DNA of 64,000 nt from Allobosea sp. LC85 (GTDB taxonomy: Bacteria; Pseudomonadota; Alphaproteobacteria; Rhizobiales; Beijerinckiaceae), in NCBI RefSeq assembly GCF_000735605.1, contig NZ_JPKG01000006.1:1-64000 (forward strand), read 5' to 3'. This document shows, in pieces, positions 54,613-63,814 of the stretch. Within the stretch, counting starts at the first letter, position 1; each line of letters begins with the position of its first letter. The position numbers were made by a program, and so were the translations under genes. The notes beneath the pieces are model-generated. The model was not told the origin of the DNA. It was given only the letters and a program-made list of their open reading frames with translations, and searched no databases.

Positions 54613-56187
54613 CTACTCCGCCGCAGCTGCAATCGGTTCCGGCTTCACCCATTTCAGGATCGGCTGGCGGGCAGCGCGCGTCTCGTCGAGACGGCGGATC
54701 GGGGCGTGGTGCGGCGCCGCGGTGAAGCGAGCCTTGTCATTGCCCTTCGCGGCCATGGCCAGGTCGCGCAGCGTCGCGATGAAGAGGTCGAGCGAGGCCT
54801 TTGACTCCGACTCGGTCGGCTCGATCAGCATCGCGCCATGGACGACCAGCGGGAAATACACCGTCATCGGGTGATAGCCCTCGTCGATCATCGCCTTGGC
54901 AAAGTCGAGCGTGGTGACTCCGGTGCCCTTCAGCCACTCATCGTCGAACAGCGCCTCGTGCATCGAGGGGTGGTCGGGGAAGGGCAGAGACATCAGGTCG
55001 GACAGGCCGGCGCGGATGTAATTGGCACTCAGCACCGCATCCTCCGAGGCCTGCTTCATGCCGTCGGCACCATGGCTCAGCATATAGGCGAGCGCGCGCA
55101 CATACATGCCCATCTGGCCGTGGAAGGCGGTCATGCGACCGAAGGGATCATTGCCCGCCGGCGCGTCGCTGGCGTGCTCCACAAGCCGCGCCGCACCGCC
55201 CTCGACATGGATGAACGGCACGGGCGCATAGGGAGCGAGCCTGCTCGACAGCACGACCGGACCGGCGCCCGGACCGCCGCCGCCATGCGGTGTCGAGAAG
55301 GTCTTGTGCAGGTTGATATGCATGGCATCGACGCCGAGATCGCCCGGCTTCGCCTTGCCGACGATGGCGTTGAAATTCGCGCCGTCGCAATAGAAATATG
55401 CGCCGGCCGCATGCAGCGCAGCGGCGATTTCGACGATCTGCGGCTCGAAGATGCCGCAGGTATTGGGGTTGGTCAGCATGATCGCGGCAATGTCCGGCCC
55501 GAGCAGGGCCTTGACGTCCTCGACTGCTACTGTGCCATCCGGGCGTGCCGGGACGGACCTGACCTCGAAGCCGATCAGCGCCGCGGTCGCCGGATTGGTG
55601 CCGTGCGCCGATTCCGGCACGAGCACGACCTTGCGTGTCTCGCCCTCGCCCTTGGCGGCAATGGCGGCCTTGATCGCCATCATGCCGCAGGCCTCGCCAT
55701 GGGCACCGGCCTTGGGCGACAGTGCCACGGCCGGCATGCCGGTCAGCGTCATCAGGTAGCGCGCGAGCTCCAGCATCAGCTCGAGCGCGCCCGGCACGGT
55801 CGAGACCGGCTGGAGCGGATGAACATCCGAGAAGCCCGGCAGCCGCGCCATCTTCTCGTTGAGGCGGGCATTGTGCTTCATCGTGCAGGAGCCGAGCGGG
55901 AAGAGCCCGGTGTCGATGCCGTAGTTCTTCTGGCTGAGACGCACGTAGTGGCGCATCGTCTCCGGCTCGGAGAGACCTGGCAGGCCGATGCCGTCCTTGC
56001 GCGCATGCTTGCCGAGGCGGCTCTTGAACGGCACCGGCTTCTCGATGTCGACACCTGTCGTCTCATGATGGCCGATCTCGAAGATCAGCGGCTCGATCTG
56101 CTGCAGCGCGCGATTGCCGGTGAAGGTCTCGCGGCCGTGATCCACGGAGGAAGCAGCCTGGGTGGGACGTCCCTGACGGTTCAGCAT
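54613..56187 (-). CDS. gcvPB: Glycine dehydrogenase (decarboxylating) subunit 2
   Basis: 524 residues from the ATG at 56187, with GGAGG 7 bases upstream and a one-base overlap with the gcvPA stop (TGATG). The PLP lysine is Lys295 in INLHKTFSTPHGGGGPGAG. Other motifs are RLSQKNYGIDTGLFPLGSCT and PESAHGTNPATAALIGFEV. It is the C-terminal half of the two-subunit P protein, which decarboxylates glycine onto the lipoyl arm of GcvH. It is the last gene of gcvT-H-PA-PB. Confidence 0.98.
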   Translation of the reverse strand: MLNRQGRPTQAASSVDHGRETFTGNRALQQIEPLIFEIGHHETTGVDIEKPVPFKSRLGKHARKDGIGLPGLSEPETMRHYVRLSQKNYGIDTGLFPLGSCTMKHNARLNEKMARLPGFSDVHPLQPVSTVPGALELMLELARYLMTLTGMPAVALSPKAGAHGEACGMMAIKAAIAAKGEGETRKVVLVPESAHGTNPATAALIGFEVRSVPARPDGTVAVEDVKALLGPDIAAIMLTNPNTCGIFEPQIVEIAAALHAAGAYFYCDGANFNAIVGKAKPGDLGVDAMHINLHKTFSTPHGGGGPGAGPVVLSSRLAPYAPVPFIHVEGGAARLVEHASDAPAGNDPFGRMTAFHGQMGMYVRALAYMLSHGADGMKQASEDAVLSANYIRAGLSDLMSLPFPDHPSMHEALFDDEWLKGTGVTTLDFAKAMIDEGYHPMTVYFPLVVHGAMLIEPTESESKASLDLFIATLRDLAMAAKGNDKARFTAAPHHAPIRRLDETRAARQPILKWVKPEPIAAAAE

Positions 56188-57527
56188 CACAGCACCTCCG
56201 CGAGCGTCGCCACGAAGGCCGCCCGATCCTCATCCGTGTTGATCTCGGTATTGGCGACGATCAGCAGATCGTCGAGCCCGGCCCCCGGCAGCAGGCGCGA
56301 GGCCGGCACGCCGCCAAGCACGCCCTTCTCGGCCAGTGCCTCGACGACCTCGGCCGCTGGCTTCGACAGCTTCAGCGTGAACTCGTTGAAGAAACTCTCA
56401 GTGAGCAGCTTCACCCCCGTCACGCCGGCCAGCATGTCGGCAAGCTTCACGGCATTGGCGTGATTGAGCTCGGCCAGACGCGAGAGCCCGGCCTCGCCGA
56501 GCAGGGTCATATGAATGGTGAAGGCCAACACGCAGAGGCCGGAATTGGTGCAGATGTTCGACGTCGCCTTGTCGCGCCGGATATGCTGCTCGCGGGTGGA
56601 GAGCGTCAGCACGAAGCCACGATGTCCGTCGGCATCGATCGTTTCGCCGCAGAGCCTGCCCGGCATCTGGCGCAAGTATTTCGACTTGGCAGCGAAGAGG
56701 CCGACATAGGGGCCACCGAAGTTCAGCGCATTGCCGATCGACTGGCCTTCCCCGACGACGATATCGGCGTCCATCGCCCCCGGAGGCGTGACCGCGCCCA
56801 GCGACACGACTTCGGTGAAGACGGCAATCAGAAGCGCACCATGGGCATGAGCCTTGTCGGCGATCGGCTTCAGGTCGCGGAGATTGCCGAAGACGTCCGG
56901 AGACTGGACGACGACGCAGGATGTTTGATCGTCGATCTGCGCGAGGATGTCCTCCTTGGCGGCGACATCGGGTGCGAGCGCCACGACCTCGTCGCTCGCC
57001 ATGCCGGAAAGGGTCTTCACCACGTCGGTGTAGTGAGGATGCAGACCACCCGACAGCACCGCCTTGCGGCGCTTGGTGACGCGGTGAGCCATCAACACGG
57101 CTTCGCCGGTCGCGGTCGAGCCGTCATACATCGAGGCGTTGGCGACCTCCATGCCGGTCAGCGCGGCGATCTGGGTCTGGAATTCGAAGAGGTATTGCAG
57201 CGTGCCCTGCGCGATCTCGGGCTGATAGGGCGTGTAGCTGGTCAGGAATTCCGAGCGCTGGATCAGGTGATCGACGGTCGCCGGAACATGGTGCTTGTAG
57301 GCGCCCGCGCCAACGAAGAACGGAGCCGCGGAAGCTGCGACATTCCTGGCGGCCATCCGGCCCATGATGCGCTCGACTTCGAGTTCACCCTTGGCGCGCG
57401 GCAGGTCGACGGGTGCCTTCAGCAGCTTGCCGGCTGGCACGTCGCTGAACAGGGTGTCGATATCGGGAACGCCGATGCGCGCGAGCATATCCTCGCGGTC
57501 GGTGTCGGTGAGGGGCAAATAGCGCAT
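56187..57527 (-). CDS. gcvPA: Glycine dehydrogenase (decarboxylating) subunit 1
   Basis: 446 residues from the ATG at 57527 ([20 protein letters not shown]), which has AAGGA 8 bases ahead; the in-frame ATG at 57545 lacks a site. Conserved [20 protein letters not shown] and [20 protein letters not shown] are present. It is the N-terminal half of the split P protein and pairs with GcvPB. The split P arrangement is the one found in many non-enteric bacteria. Confidence 0.98.
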   Translation of the reverse strand: MRYLPLTDTDREDMLARIGVPDIDTLFSDVPAGKLLKAPVDLPRAKGELEVERIMGRMAARNVAASAAPFFVGAGAYKHHVPATVDHLIQRSEFLTSYTPYQPEIAQGTLQYLFEFQTQIAALTGMEVANASMYDGSTATGEAVLMAHRVTKRRKAVLSGGLHPHYTDVVKTLSGMASDEVVALAPDVAAKEDILAQIDDQTSCVVVQSPDVFGNLRDLKPIADKAHAHGALLIAVFTEVVSLGAVTPPGAMDADIVVGEGQSIGNALNFGGPYVGLFAAKSKYLRQMPGRLCGETIDADGHRGFVLTLSTREQHIRRDKATSNICTNSGLCVLAFTIHMTLLGEAGLSRLAELNHANAVKLADMLAGVTGVKLLTESFFNEFTLKLSKPAAEVVEALAEKGVLGGVPASRLLPGAGLDDLLIVANTEINTDEDRAAFVATLAEVL

Positions 57528-57609
57528 CGGGCTTTCCTTGATCATTCCAGGACCGGGCGCAGCGCACGCCCGGCACCGGACATTCAGGTCACAGGCAATG
57601 AAGCGCTGC

Positions 57610-57984
57610 TCACAGCGTCTTCACGTAGTCCTGATATTCGGCCTCGCTGAGCAGGCTCTCGAGTTCAGCAGGGTTGGTCAGCTTCAGCTTGACGAACCAG
57701 CCCTTGCCGGCCGGATCCTCGTTGACCGCGCCAGGCGCGGCCTCGAGTTCGCTGTTGACCGCGACGACCTCGCCCGAGACCGGGGCATAGACCTCGGACG
57801 CGGCCTTGACGCTCTCGACCACAGCAGCCTCGCCGCCCTTGACGACCGCCTTGCCGACAGAAGGCAGCTCGACGAAGACGACATCGCCAAGCTGGCCCTG
57901 GGCATAGTCGGTAATGCCGATGGTGCCGGTGTCACCCTCGATGCGGATATATTCGTGGTCCTTGGTGTAACGGGTCTCGGCCAT
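57610..57984 (-). CDS. gcvH: Glycine cleavage system H protein
   Basis: 124 residues with AGGAGG before the ATG. The lipoyl attachment Lys60 is in [19 protein letters not shown], and the start [20 protein letters not shown] is canonical. It carries the aminomethyl group between P, T and L proteins. It lies between gcvT and gcvPA on one transcript under the glycine riboswitch. Confidence 0.99.
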   Translation of the reverse strand: MAETRYTKDHEYIRIEGDTGTIGITDYAQGQLGDVVFVELPSVGKAVVKGGEAAVVESVKAASEVYAPVSGEVVAVNSELEAAPGAVNEDPAGKGWFVKLKLTNPAELESLLSEAEYQDYVKTL

Positions 57985-58016
57985 GATGGTCCTCCTGATC
58001 GGGATAAGGTCGGGAA

Positions 58017-59174
58017 TCAGCGCTTGTAACGGTTGGGCACGAAGGGCATCGGCGCGACGGTCGCCGCCAACGGCTTGCCGCGCACGATCAGATCAAGGCG
58101 TGTACCGGGAGCCGAGTGGGCCTTTGCGACATAGCCCATCGCACAGGGCGCGTTGAGCGTCGGGCCGAAACCGCCGGATGTGACCTTGCCGACGATCTCG
58201 CCTTCCGGCGTCGCGATATCGGCTCCCTCGCGGGCAGGAGCGCGGCCCTCGGGCAGGAGCCCGATCCGGACGCGCGAAACACCTTCGGCGAATTCGCGCT
58301 GGATGCGGACAGCGCCCGGGAAGCCGCCTTCCTCGCGTCGGCGCTTCTGGATCGACCAGTTCAGCCCGGCCTCCACCGGCGAGGTCGTGGTGTCGATGTC
58401 GTGCCCATAGAGGCAAAGCCCGGCCTCGAGTCGCAACGAATCGCGGGCACCAAGTCCGATCGGCTTGACGCGCGGATCGAGCAGGAGCGCGTCCCAGATC
58501 TCGCCGATCCTGTTTGCCGCAGCGGAAATCTCGTAGCCATCCTCACCGGTATAGCCGGAGCGGCTGAGATTGGCCTTGACGCCTGCAACCTTCATGCTGC
58601 GCGCGCTCATGAAGCCCATCTCGGCAGCCTCGGGCGCCAGCGCGGCGAGAGCCTCGGCGGCGGCAGGCCCCTGCAGCGCGATCAACCCGCGATGTTCCGC
58701 GCGGACGAGCTTCACATTGGCCGGCAGGCGCGCCTCGATATGGGCATAGTCGGCCGTCTTGCAGGCGGCATTGACGATGAGAAGGAGAGCGCCATCCTCG
58801 TCGGGTTCGATCGAGCGCGTCACCATCAGATCGTCGAGGATGCCGCCATTCTCATCGAGGAGCTGCGAATAACGCTGCTTGCCGGGGGCGAGATTGACGA
58901 TGTCGGCGGGGACCAAAGCCTCCAGCGCGCGCGCCGTGGTTTCGTGATCGGGCCCGAGCAGAAAGGCCTGGCCCATATGCGAGACGTCGAAGAGCCCAGC
59001 TTTCTCGCGCGTCCAGTTATGCTCGGTGAGAATACCCATCGGGTACTGCACTGGCATGTCATAACCGGCGAAGGGCACCATGCGGGCGCCGAGCGTGACG
59101 TGACGGGAATGAAGCGGGGTCTTGAGCAGCGCCTCGGCGCCTGCGGCATCAGCTTCAACGGCTTCGGCAGCCAT
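58017..59174 (-). CDS. gcvT: Aminomethyltransferase (glycine cleavage T protein)
   Basis: 385 residues from ATG 59174 with AAGGGG ahead; an earlier in-frame start at 59201 is unlikely. Family motifs are MVPFAGYDMPVQYPMGILTE, GLFDVSHMGQAFLLGPDHE, and folate-site RSGYTGEDGYEISAAANRI. It transfers methylene to tetrahydrofolate, releasing ammonia. It is first in the gcvTHPAPB operon, directly behind the riboswitch. The lipoamide dehydrogenase (L protein) is not here. Confidence 0.98.
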   Translation of the reverse strand: MAAEAVEADAAGAEALLKTPLHSRHVTLGARMVPFAGYDMPVQYPMGILTEHNWTREKAGLFDVSHMGQAFLLGPDHETTARALEALVPADIVNLAPGKQRYSQLLDENGGILDDLMVTRSIEPDEDGALLLIVNAACKTADYAHIEARLPANVKLVRAEHRGLIALQGPAAAEALAALAPEAAEMGFMSARSMKVAGVKANLSRSGYTGEDGYEISAAANRIGEIWDALLLDPRVKPIGLGARDSLRLEAGLCLYGHDIDTTTSPVEAGLNWSIQKRRREEGGFPGAVRIQREFAEGVSRVRIGLLPEGRAPAREGADIATPEGEIVGKVTSGGFGPTLNAPCAMGYVAKAHSAPGTRLDLIVRGKPLAATVAPMPFVPNRYKR

Positions 59175-59227
59175 GGCGGCCCCTTCCAGAATCGAGCGCA
59201 AGCCCCGGACGGAATGTCCGGAGCGCG

Positions 59228-59427
59228 CCCCCTCTGTCTTGGGACCTGAGAGATTTCCCCGAACCGGCTCGATCAGCCGGACAGGTTACACCCGTCGGTG
59301 GGCGGACTTGCATCCGCCGCTTTCCAGAGCGCCAATTCCCACGCGGTCCGTTTGCCTGAGCGTTTCCGGGGCGGTTGCGCCTTCGGCGCCGGGCCTGGAC
59401 AAGTCCGGGCCCGGTCTCTCCCGCGGG
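59228..59427 (-). ncRNA. Tandem glycine riboswitch
   Basis: On the minus strand two glycine aptamers run in series ahead of gcvT. The first has GCCGAAGGCGCAACC, CCCGGAAACGCTCAGGCAAA, CGGACC and CTCTGGAAAG. The second has CACCGACGGGTGTAACC, GGGGAAATCTCTCAGGTCCC and AAGACAGAGGGG. These are the conserved cores of the tandem gcvT motif. The RNA ends about 54 bases before the gcvT ATG. In other bacteria it turns the operon on with glycine. Confidence 0.95.
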
Positions 59428-59445
59428 GATGATGCGGCGTCAGCA

Positions 59446-59473
59446 CAGATACAAGACGCCGCCTTCGAGTCAA
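59446..59473 (-). promoter_or_regulatory. Putative promoter of the gcv operon
   Basis: On the minus strand TTGACT, 16 bases, TATCTG, ending about 19 bases before the first aptamer. The -35 overlaps a GACTC (GANTC) site, so CcrM methylation could touch it; that is speculation. Confidence 0.45.
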
Positions 59474-59527
59474 TCGGCGCCTTGCCTCAGTTCACGGCAA
59501 ACACCGGTGCCGATCGCGGCAACGGGA

Positions 59528-60139
59528 CTACCGGCGCCGCGCGCGAGCCGGCGCCGCAGCCCCAGCGGTGTTGAGGCCGACGATGATCTCGACGTCGCCC
59601 TTGCCCGGCGGGACGACGATGCCGTCCTCGATATGGCTGAAGTCGGTACCCGCCTGGCCGGACGAGATCGTGCCGCCGACGCGCGCCGCACGGCGCGCAA
59701 CGACGGTCGTCCCGCGCAGGACCTGCGTGCTCATCGACGCATAATAGCTGCCTGGGCCACCCGCCGGACCGGCCAGCACACGGCCTTCGGCACCGACCTT
59801 CAGCCTGAAGCCACCACCGCCCGTCGGCGTGCACTCGCGCGCCACGTTCAGGATCGAGATCTGGTGCCGGAGGCTGCCGCTATCGGTCCCGGACTGGGCG
59901 CGAATGGCAGCCCCCCCATCGGCGATGGTCACGGCCGGACAGACGAAGTCCTGCTCCTCATCGGCCTTCGAACGCTCCACGGGCGGAGGCGGCTTGGTCG
60001 ACTGGAACATCACGATATTGCTCAGGGTCTGCATGCCGCTCTGTTCGCCCGAAGACGAACGCGACCCGCAACCGGCGAGGCCAAGGCACAGCATCGAGGC
60101 AGCCAGCATAGTCAGCCGGCGAGGCATCACATCATTCAC
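59528..60139 (-). CDS. Lipoprotein of unknown function
   Basis: 203 residues from a GTG at 60139, with GGAG 8 bases upstream; the start overlaps the stop of the upstream IalB gene (GTGA). The lipobox is LGLAGC in TMLAASMLCLGLAGCGS. The mature part has PPPPVERSKADEEQDFVCPA, VPPGKGDVEIIVGLNTAGAA and a basic Ala/Arg tail. I do not recognise a named domain. Coupling with the IalB-like gene suggests a joint envelope role. Confidence 0.75.
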   Translation of the reverse strand: MNDVMPRRLTMLAASMLCLGLAGCGSRSSSGEQSGMQTLSNIVMFQSTKPPPPVERSKADEEQDFVCPAVTIADGGAAIRAQSGTDSGSLRHQISILNVARECTPTGGGGFRLKVGAEGRVLAGPAGGPGSYYASMSTQVLRGTTVVARRAARVGGTISSGQAGTDFSHIEDGIVVPPGKGDVEIIVGLNTAGAAAPARARRR

Positions 60140-60648
60140 GGCAGGGTCTCCACGCCAGGCCCGAATCCGGAAAGCGAGACGGGGATACCCACGCCCTCCT
60201 CCGGTGTCTGAAATACGATGAATGTGGCGCTTTTTCCGGCCTTGAGCTGGCCGAGCAGCGTATCGTCCATCACCACCTCGGCTACGCAGCCCGTGGTCAG
60301 GCAACGAACGAAGCCGGCGCGGCCGATATCCTTGTCGTCGATCTTGAGGCCGAGCCCCGACGGCAGCAGCACTCCGAGCGGCGCCACGACCCGCAACAGC
60401 CGGCTCTTCTGGTCAGCCGTCTTCAGCACGATGACCAGCAACGTCAGATTCGGCCGGTCCTCGGCCGCGACATTCTGCACGAGAGCGCATTGCTCGGCCT
60501 TGGCGCCTGGCGGCACCTCGCAGCGCAATTGCCAATCGCCATGCGTCGACTTCACGGCGCCCTGGGCGAAAGCCACGCCGCTCGAACCCAGACATACGCC
60601 CACGGCCGCCAGCGCGGCCGCGAAGACAGGTCCGATGAACTTGCCCAT
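60136..60648 (-). CDS. IalB (invasion-associated locus B) family exported protein
   Basis: 170 residues from ATG 60648 with AAGGGA 9 bases before; upstream ATGs at 60657 and 60750 fit less well. A signal peptide (MGKFIGPVFAAALAAVGVCL ... AFA|Q) precedes the IalB core. That core has HGDWQLRCEVPPGAKAEQCA, VVAPLGVLLPSGLGLKIDDK and RCLTTGCVAEVVMDD, with two cysteine pairs. The family is widespread in alphaproteobacteria, including Bartonella IalB, but its biochemical role is unclear. It is translationally coupled to the lipoprotein downstream. Confidence 0.88.
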   Translation of the reverse strand: MGKFIGPVFAAALAAVGVCLGSSGVAFAQGAVKSTHGDWQLRCEVPPGAKAEQCALVQNVAAEDRPNLTLLVIVLKTADQKSRLLRVVAPLGVLLPSGLGLKIDDKDIGRAGFVRCLTTGCVAEVVMDDTLLGQLKAGKSATFIVFQTPEEGVGIPVSLSGFGPGVETLP

Positions 60649-61094
60649 CCCCGTCATTCCCTTCAAACCGGCACGAATAGCCGGACATCGCCCCCTGGAG
60701 CCGGATCGCCCTTGCAGGAATCGTTCGTCCGATTCCAACAAAACCGCCATCCGTCTCTAATCATATTCGAGAGGGCGATCCATGTTTTGAGGGATACCAA
60801 AAGGGCTTCCACACAAAACAATCACGCTCCGAATGTGCCTGCGTTGGGACCATGCAGCCCCCGCCCTGTCAAGGACAGAGCCGCAATCGAACCACTTCTT
60901 GGGGCCAAGACCTCGCGCGATTATGCCGCACGGGCTGCGTGGAAGGCCTGCATTGCCCCTCTGGCGCAAGCGTGATCTTTGATTTATCGCAATGCCGAAG
61001 AACGAGGCGGGCCGATCAGCCGGCCTCGTTGCGCGTGGGCCGCATAGACAAGGACAGCGGGCCGCGACGGGATCACAGGAGCTATGTCGGACCG
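60649..61094. other. Divergent region IalB / coxB
   Basis: About 445 bases holding promoters for both sides. The notable element is a near-consensus FixK/FNR site at 60979-60992. Plus-strand ORFs at 60490-60975 and the N-terminal extension of coxB (60852 on) have no start signals or known domains, so I treat them as non-coding. Confidence 0.5.
60979..60992. promoter_or_regulatory. FixK/FNR-like site upstream of coxB
   Basis: TTGA-N6-GCAA, one mismatch from the TTGA-N6-TCAA consensus of FixK/FnrN, 102 bases before coxB. Oxygen control of a terminal oxidase would make sense, but a single imperfect site is weak evidence. Confidence 0.3.
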
Positions 61095-61979
61095 ATGCGA
61101 TTTCTGAGCAGGACCATTGCAACAGTGGCCGCAGCGGCCCTCGCCGCGGGCGCGACGACGCTTCTTCCTGAAAGTGCGCTGGCCGGCACCGGCATGCCTT
61201 CGCCCTGGCAGTTGAATCTGCAGGGCGCCGCCACCGAAGTCGCGGAATACATCCACTGGTTCCATGACTGGCTCAACGTGATCATCTTCGCGATCTCGAT
61301 TTTCGTGCTGGCGCTGCTGATCTACGTCGCGTGGCGCTTCAACGAGAAGAAGAACCCCGTCCCCTCCAAGACGACGCATAATCCGCTGCTGGAAGTAGCC
61401 TGGACGGTCATCCCGGTCCTGATTCTCGTCGTCATCGCCATCCCCTCCTTCCGCCTTCTCAAACTCCAGCTCGAGATTCCGCAGTCGGACCTGACCGTTA
61501 AGGTCACCGGCAAGCAGTGGTACTGGTCCTACGAGTACCCGCAGGACGGCGGCGCCTTCGGCTTCGATTCGCTGATGCTCGACGAGAAGCAGCGCGCCGA
61601 AGCAATCGCCGGCAACAAGATCGCCGAAGCCGAGGCTCCGCGCCTGCTCGCAGTCGACAACGAGGCGGTCGTGCCCGTCGGCAAGATCGTGCGCGTCCAG
61701 GTGACCGCCGCCGACGTCATCCACAAGTTCACCGTGCCGTCCTTCGGCATCAAGATCGACGCCATCCCCGGCCGCCTCAACGAGACCTGGTTCCGCGCCG
61801 ATCGCGAAGGCATCTATTATGGCCAGTGCTCGTTCATCTGCGGGCAGAACCACGCCTATATGCCGATCGCGTTCCGTGTCGTGAGCGCCGAGCGCTATGC
61901 GGCCTGGCTTGCCGAATCGAAGAAGAAATTCGCCAGCGCCGGCGACGCCGCCGGCAAGGTCGCCGCCGCGGCCGAGTGA
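61095..61979 (+). CDS. coxB: Cytochrome c oxidase subunit II
   Basis: 294 residues from ATG 61095. A signal peptide (1 to about 30) is followed by two helices ([37 protein letters not shown]). The Cu-A site is [12 protein letters not shown] with Cys245, Cys249 and His253; [10 protein letters not shown] is the electron-entry motif. The periplasmic domain accepts electrons from cytochrome c. AGGAG lies about 13 bases before the ATG. coxA follows after 56 bases. Confidence 0.98.
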   Translation: MRFLSRTIATVAAAALAAGATTLLPESALAGTGMPSPWQLNLQGAATEVAEYIHWFHDWLNVIIFAISIFVLALLIYVAWRFNEKKNPVPSKTTHNPLLEVAWTVIPVLILVVIAIPSFRLLKLQLEIPQSDLTVKVTGKQWYWSYEYPQDGGAFGFDSLMLDEKQRAEAIAGNKIAEAEAPRLLAVDNEAVVPVGKIVRVQVTAADVIHKFTVPSFGIKIDAIPGRLNETWFRADREGIYYGQCSFICGQNHAYMPIAFRVVSAERYAAWLAESKKKFASAGDAAGKVAAAAE

Positions 61980-62035
61980 ACGAACCAGATCTGACAGAAC
62001 TCACGCGAACAGATTTCGCACGAGGAGACGAATCC

Positions 62036-63670
62036 ATGGCAACTGCGGCTCCGGGCGCCCACGCCCACGCACACGGACATGATGACGCCCACGCCCACCC
62101 GACCGGGTGGCGGCGCTGGCTGCTCTCGACCAATCACAAGGACATCGGGACGCTCTATCTGATCTTCTCGATCATGGCTGGTCTGGTCGGCGGCTTCCTC
62201 TCGATCATGATGCGCATCGAGCTGCAGCAGCCCGGCCTGCAGTTCTTCGCCAACGGCCAGAGCTACAACGTCTTTGTCACTGGACACGGTCTGATCATGA
62301 TCTTCTTCATGGTCATGCCCGCCGTGATCGGCGGCTTCGGCAACTGGTTCGTGCCGCTGATGATCGGCGCGCCGGACATGGCCTTCCCGCGCATGAACAA
62401 CATCTCGTTCTGGCTGACCGTCGCCGGCTTCGTGCTGCTCGTCATCTCGATGTTCGTCGAAGGCGCGCCTGGCGCCCATGGCGTCGGCACGGGCTGGACG
62501 ATCTACCCGCCCTTCTCGTCGTCGGGCCACCCCGGTCCCTCGGTCGATTTCGGTATTCTCGCTCTCCATCTCGCGGGCGCCGCCTCGATCCTCGGCGCGA
62601 TCAACTTCATCACCACCATCCTGAACATGCGCGCGCCTGGCATGACCATGCACAAGATGCCGCTGTTCGCCTGGGGCGTTCTGGTCACCGCCTTCCTGCT
62701 GCTGCTGTCGCTGCCCGTGCTGGCCGGCGCCATCACCATGCTGCTGACGGACCGCAATTTCGGCACCACCTTCTACGACCCGGCCGGTGGCGGCGACCCG
62801 GTGCTCTACCAGCACCTGTTCTGGTTCTTCGGTCACCCCGAAGTGTACATCATGATCCTGCCGGCCTTCGGCATCGTCAGCCACATCATCTCGACCTTCT
62901 CGAAGAAGCCGATCTTCGGCTATCTCGGCATGGCTTATGCGATGGTGGCGATCGGCGTCGTCGGCTTCATCGTGTGGGCGCACCACATGTACACCGCCGG
63001 TCTCTCGCTCAACACGCAGCGCTACTTCGTCTTCGCCACGATGGTGATCGCGGTGCCGACCGGCATCAAGATCTTCTCCTGGATCGCGACGATGTGGGGC
63101 GGCAGCCTGCGCTTCACCGCGCCGATGCTCTGGGCGATCGGCTTCATCTTCCTGTTCACCGTCGGCGGCGTGACCGGCGTGGTGCTGGCCAATGCCGGCG
63201 TCGACCGCTCGCTGCATGCGACCTATTACGTCGTGGCCCATTTCCACTACGTGCTGTCGCTCGGCGCCGTGTTCGGCATCTTCGCCGGCTTCTACTACTG
63301 GTTCCCGAAGATGTCGGGCTATGTGATCCCGGACTGGATCGGCAGGCTGCACTTCTGGGTCGCCTTCTTCGGCGCCAACCTGCTGTTCTTCCCGCAGCAC
63401 TTCCTCGGCCTTGCCGGCATGCCGCGTCATTATGCGGACTATCCGGATGCCTTCGCCGGCTGGCATTTCTGGTCCTCGATCGGCTCCTATATCTTCGCTG
63501 CCGGCCTGCTGATCTTCTTCTACGGCGTCATCGTCGCCTTCACGAAGAAGCAGCTCGCCGGAGACAATCCGTGGGGCGAAGGTGCAACGACGCTGGAATG
63601 GACCCTGTCCTCGCCTCCGCCGTTCCACCAGTTCGAGACCCTGCCGCGCATCGTCGGCTCGGACCACTGA
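62036..63670 (+). CDS. coxA: Cytochrome c oxidase subunit I
   Basis: 544 residues; GAGGAG precedes ATG 62036. A His/Ala-rich N-terminus ([16 protein letters not shown]) may bind metal. The aa3-type core is complete: a haem a ligand in [20 protein letters not shown], the Cu-B His-Tyr region [29 protein letters not shown], and [14 protein letters not shown]. About twelve helices. It is the haem-copper catalytic subunit. A GC-rich hairpin follows, then ctaB. Confidence 0.98.
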   Translation: MATAAPGAHAHAHGHDDAHAHPTGWRRWLLSTNHKDIGTLYLIFSIMAGLVGGFLSIMMRIELQQPGLQFFANGQSYNVFVTGHGLIMIFFMVMPAVIGGFGNWFVPLMIGAPDMAFPRMNNISFWLTVAGFVLLVISMFVEGAPGAHGVGTGWTIYPPFSSSGHPGPSVDFGILALHLAGAASILGAINFITTILNMRAPGMTMHKMPLFAWGVLVTAFLLLLSLPVLAGAITMLLTDRNFGTTFYDPAGGGDPVLYQHLFWFFGHPEVYIMILPAFGIVSHIISTFSKKPIFGYLGMAYAMVAIGVVGFIVWAHHMYTAGLSLNTQRYFVFATMVIAVPTGIKIFSWIATMWGGSLRFTAPMLWAIGFIFLFTVGGVTGVVLANAGVDRSLHATYYVVAHFHYVLSLGAVFGIFAGFYYWFPKMSGYVIPDWIGRLHFWVAFFGANLLFFPQHFLGLAGMPRHYADYPDAFAGWHFWSSIGSYIFAAGLLIFFYGVIVAFTKKQLAGDNPWGEGATTLEWTLSSPPPFHQFETLPRIVGSDH

Positions 63671-63677
63671 TCCATCA

Positions 63678-63703
63678 GGCGGCGGGCTCTCCGGCCCGCC
63701 GCC
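63678..63703 (+). terminator. GC-rich hairpin after coxA
   Basis: Perfect arms GGCGGCGGGC and GCCCGCCGCC with a 6-base loop, followed by C-rich DNA and no T-run. It may slow polymerase or stabilise the coxBA message rather than terminate fully. Confidence 0.55.
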
Positions 63704-63814
63704 GCCCCTCCCCCGAGCGCCACCTGCGGCGTTCCGGAGATGGGCGGCAAAACCGCCCCCTCTCATTCCCCACGGCCGCTGGCGGCCGTCGCAAAGAGTG
63801 AATCGACAAGACCG

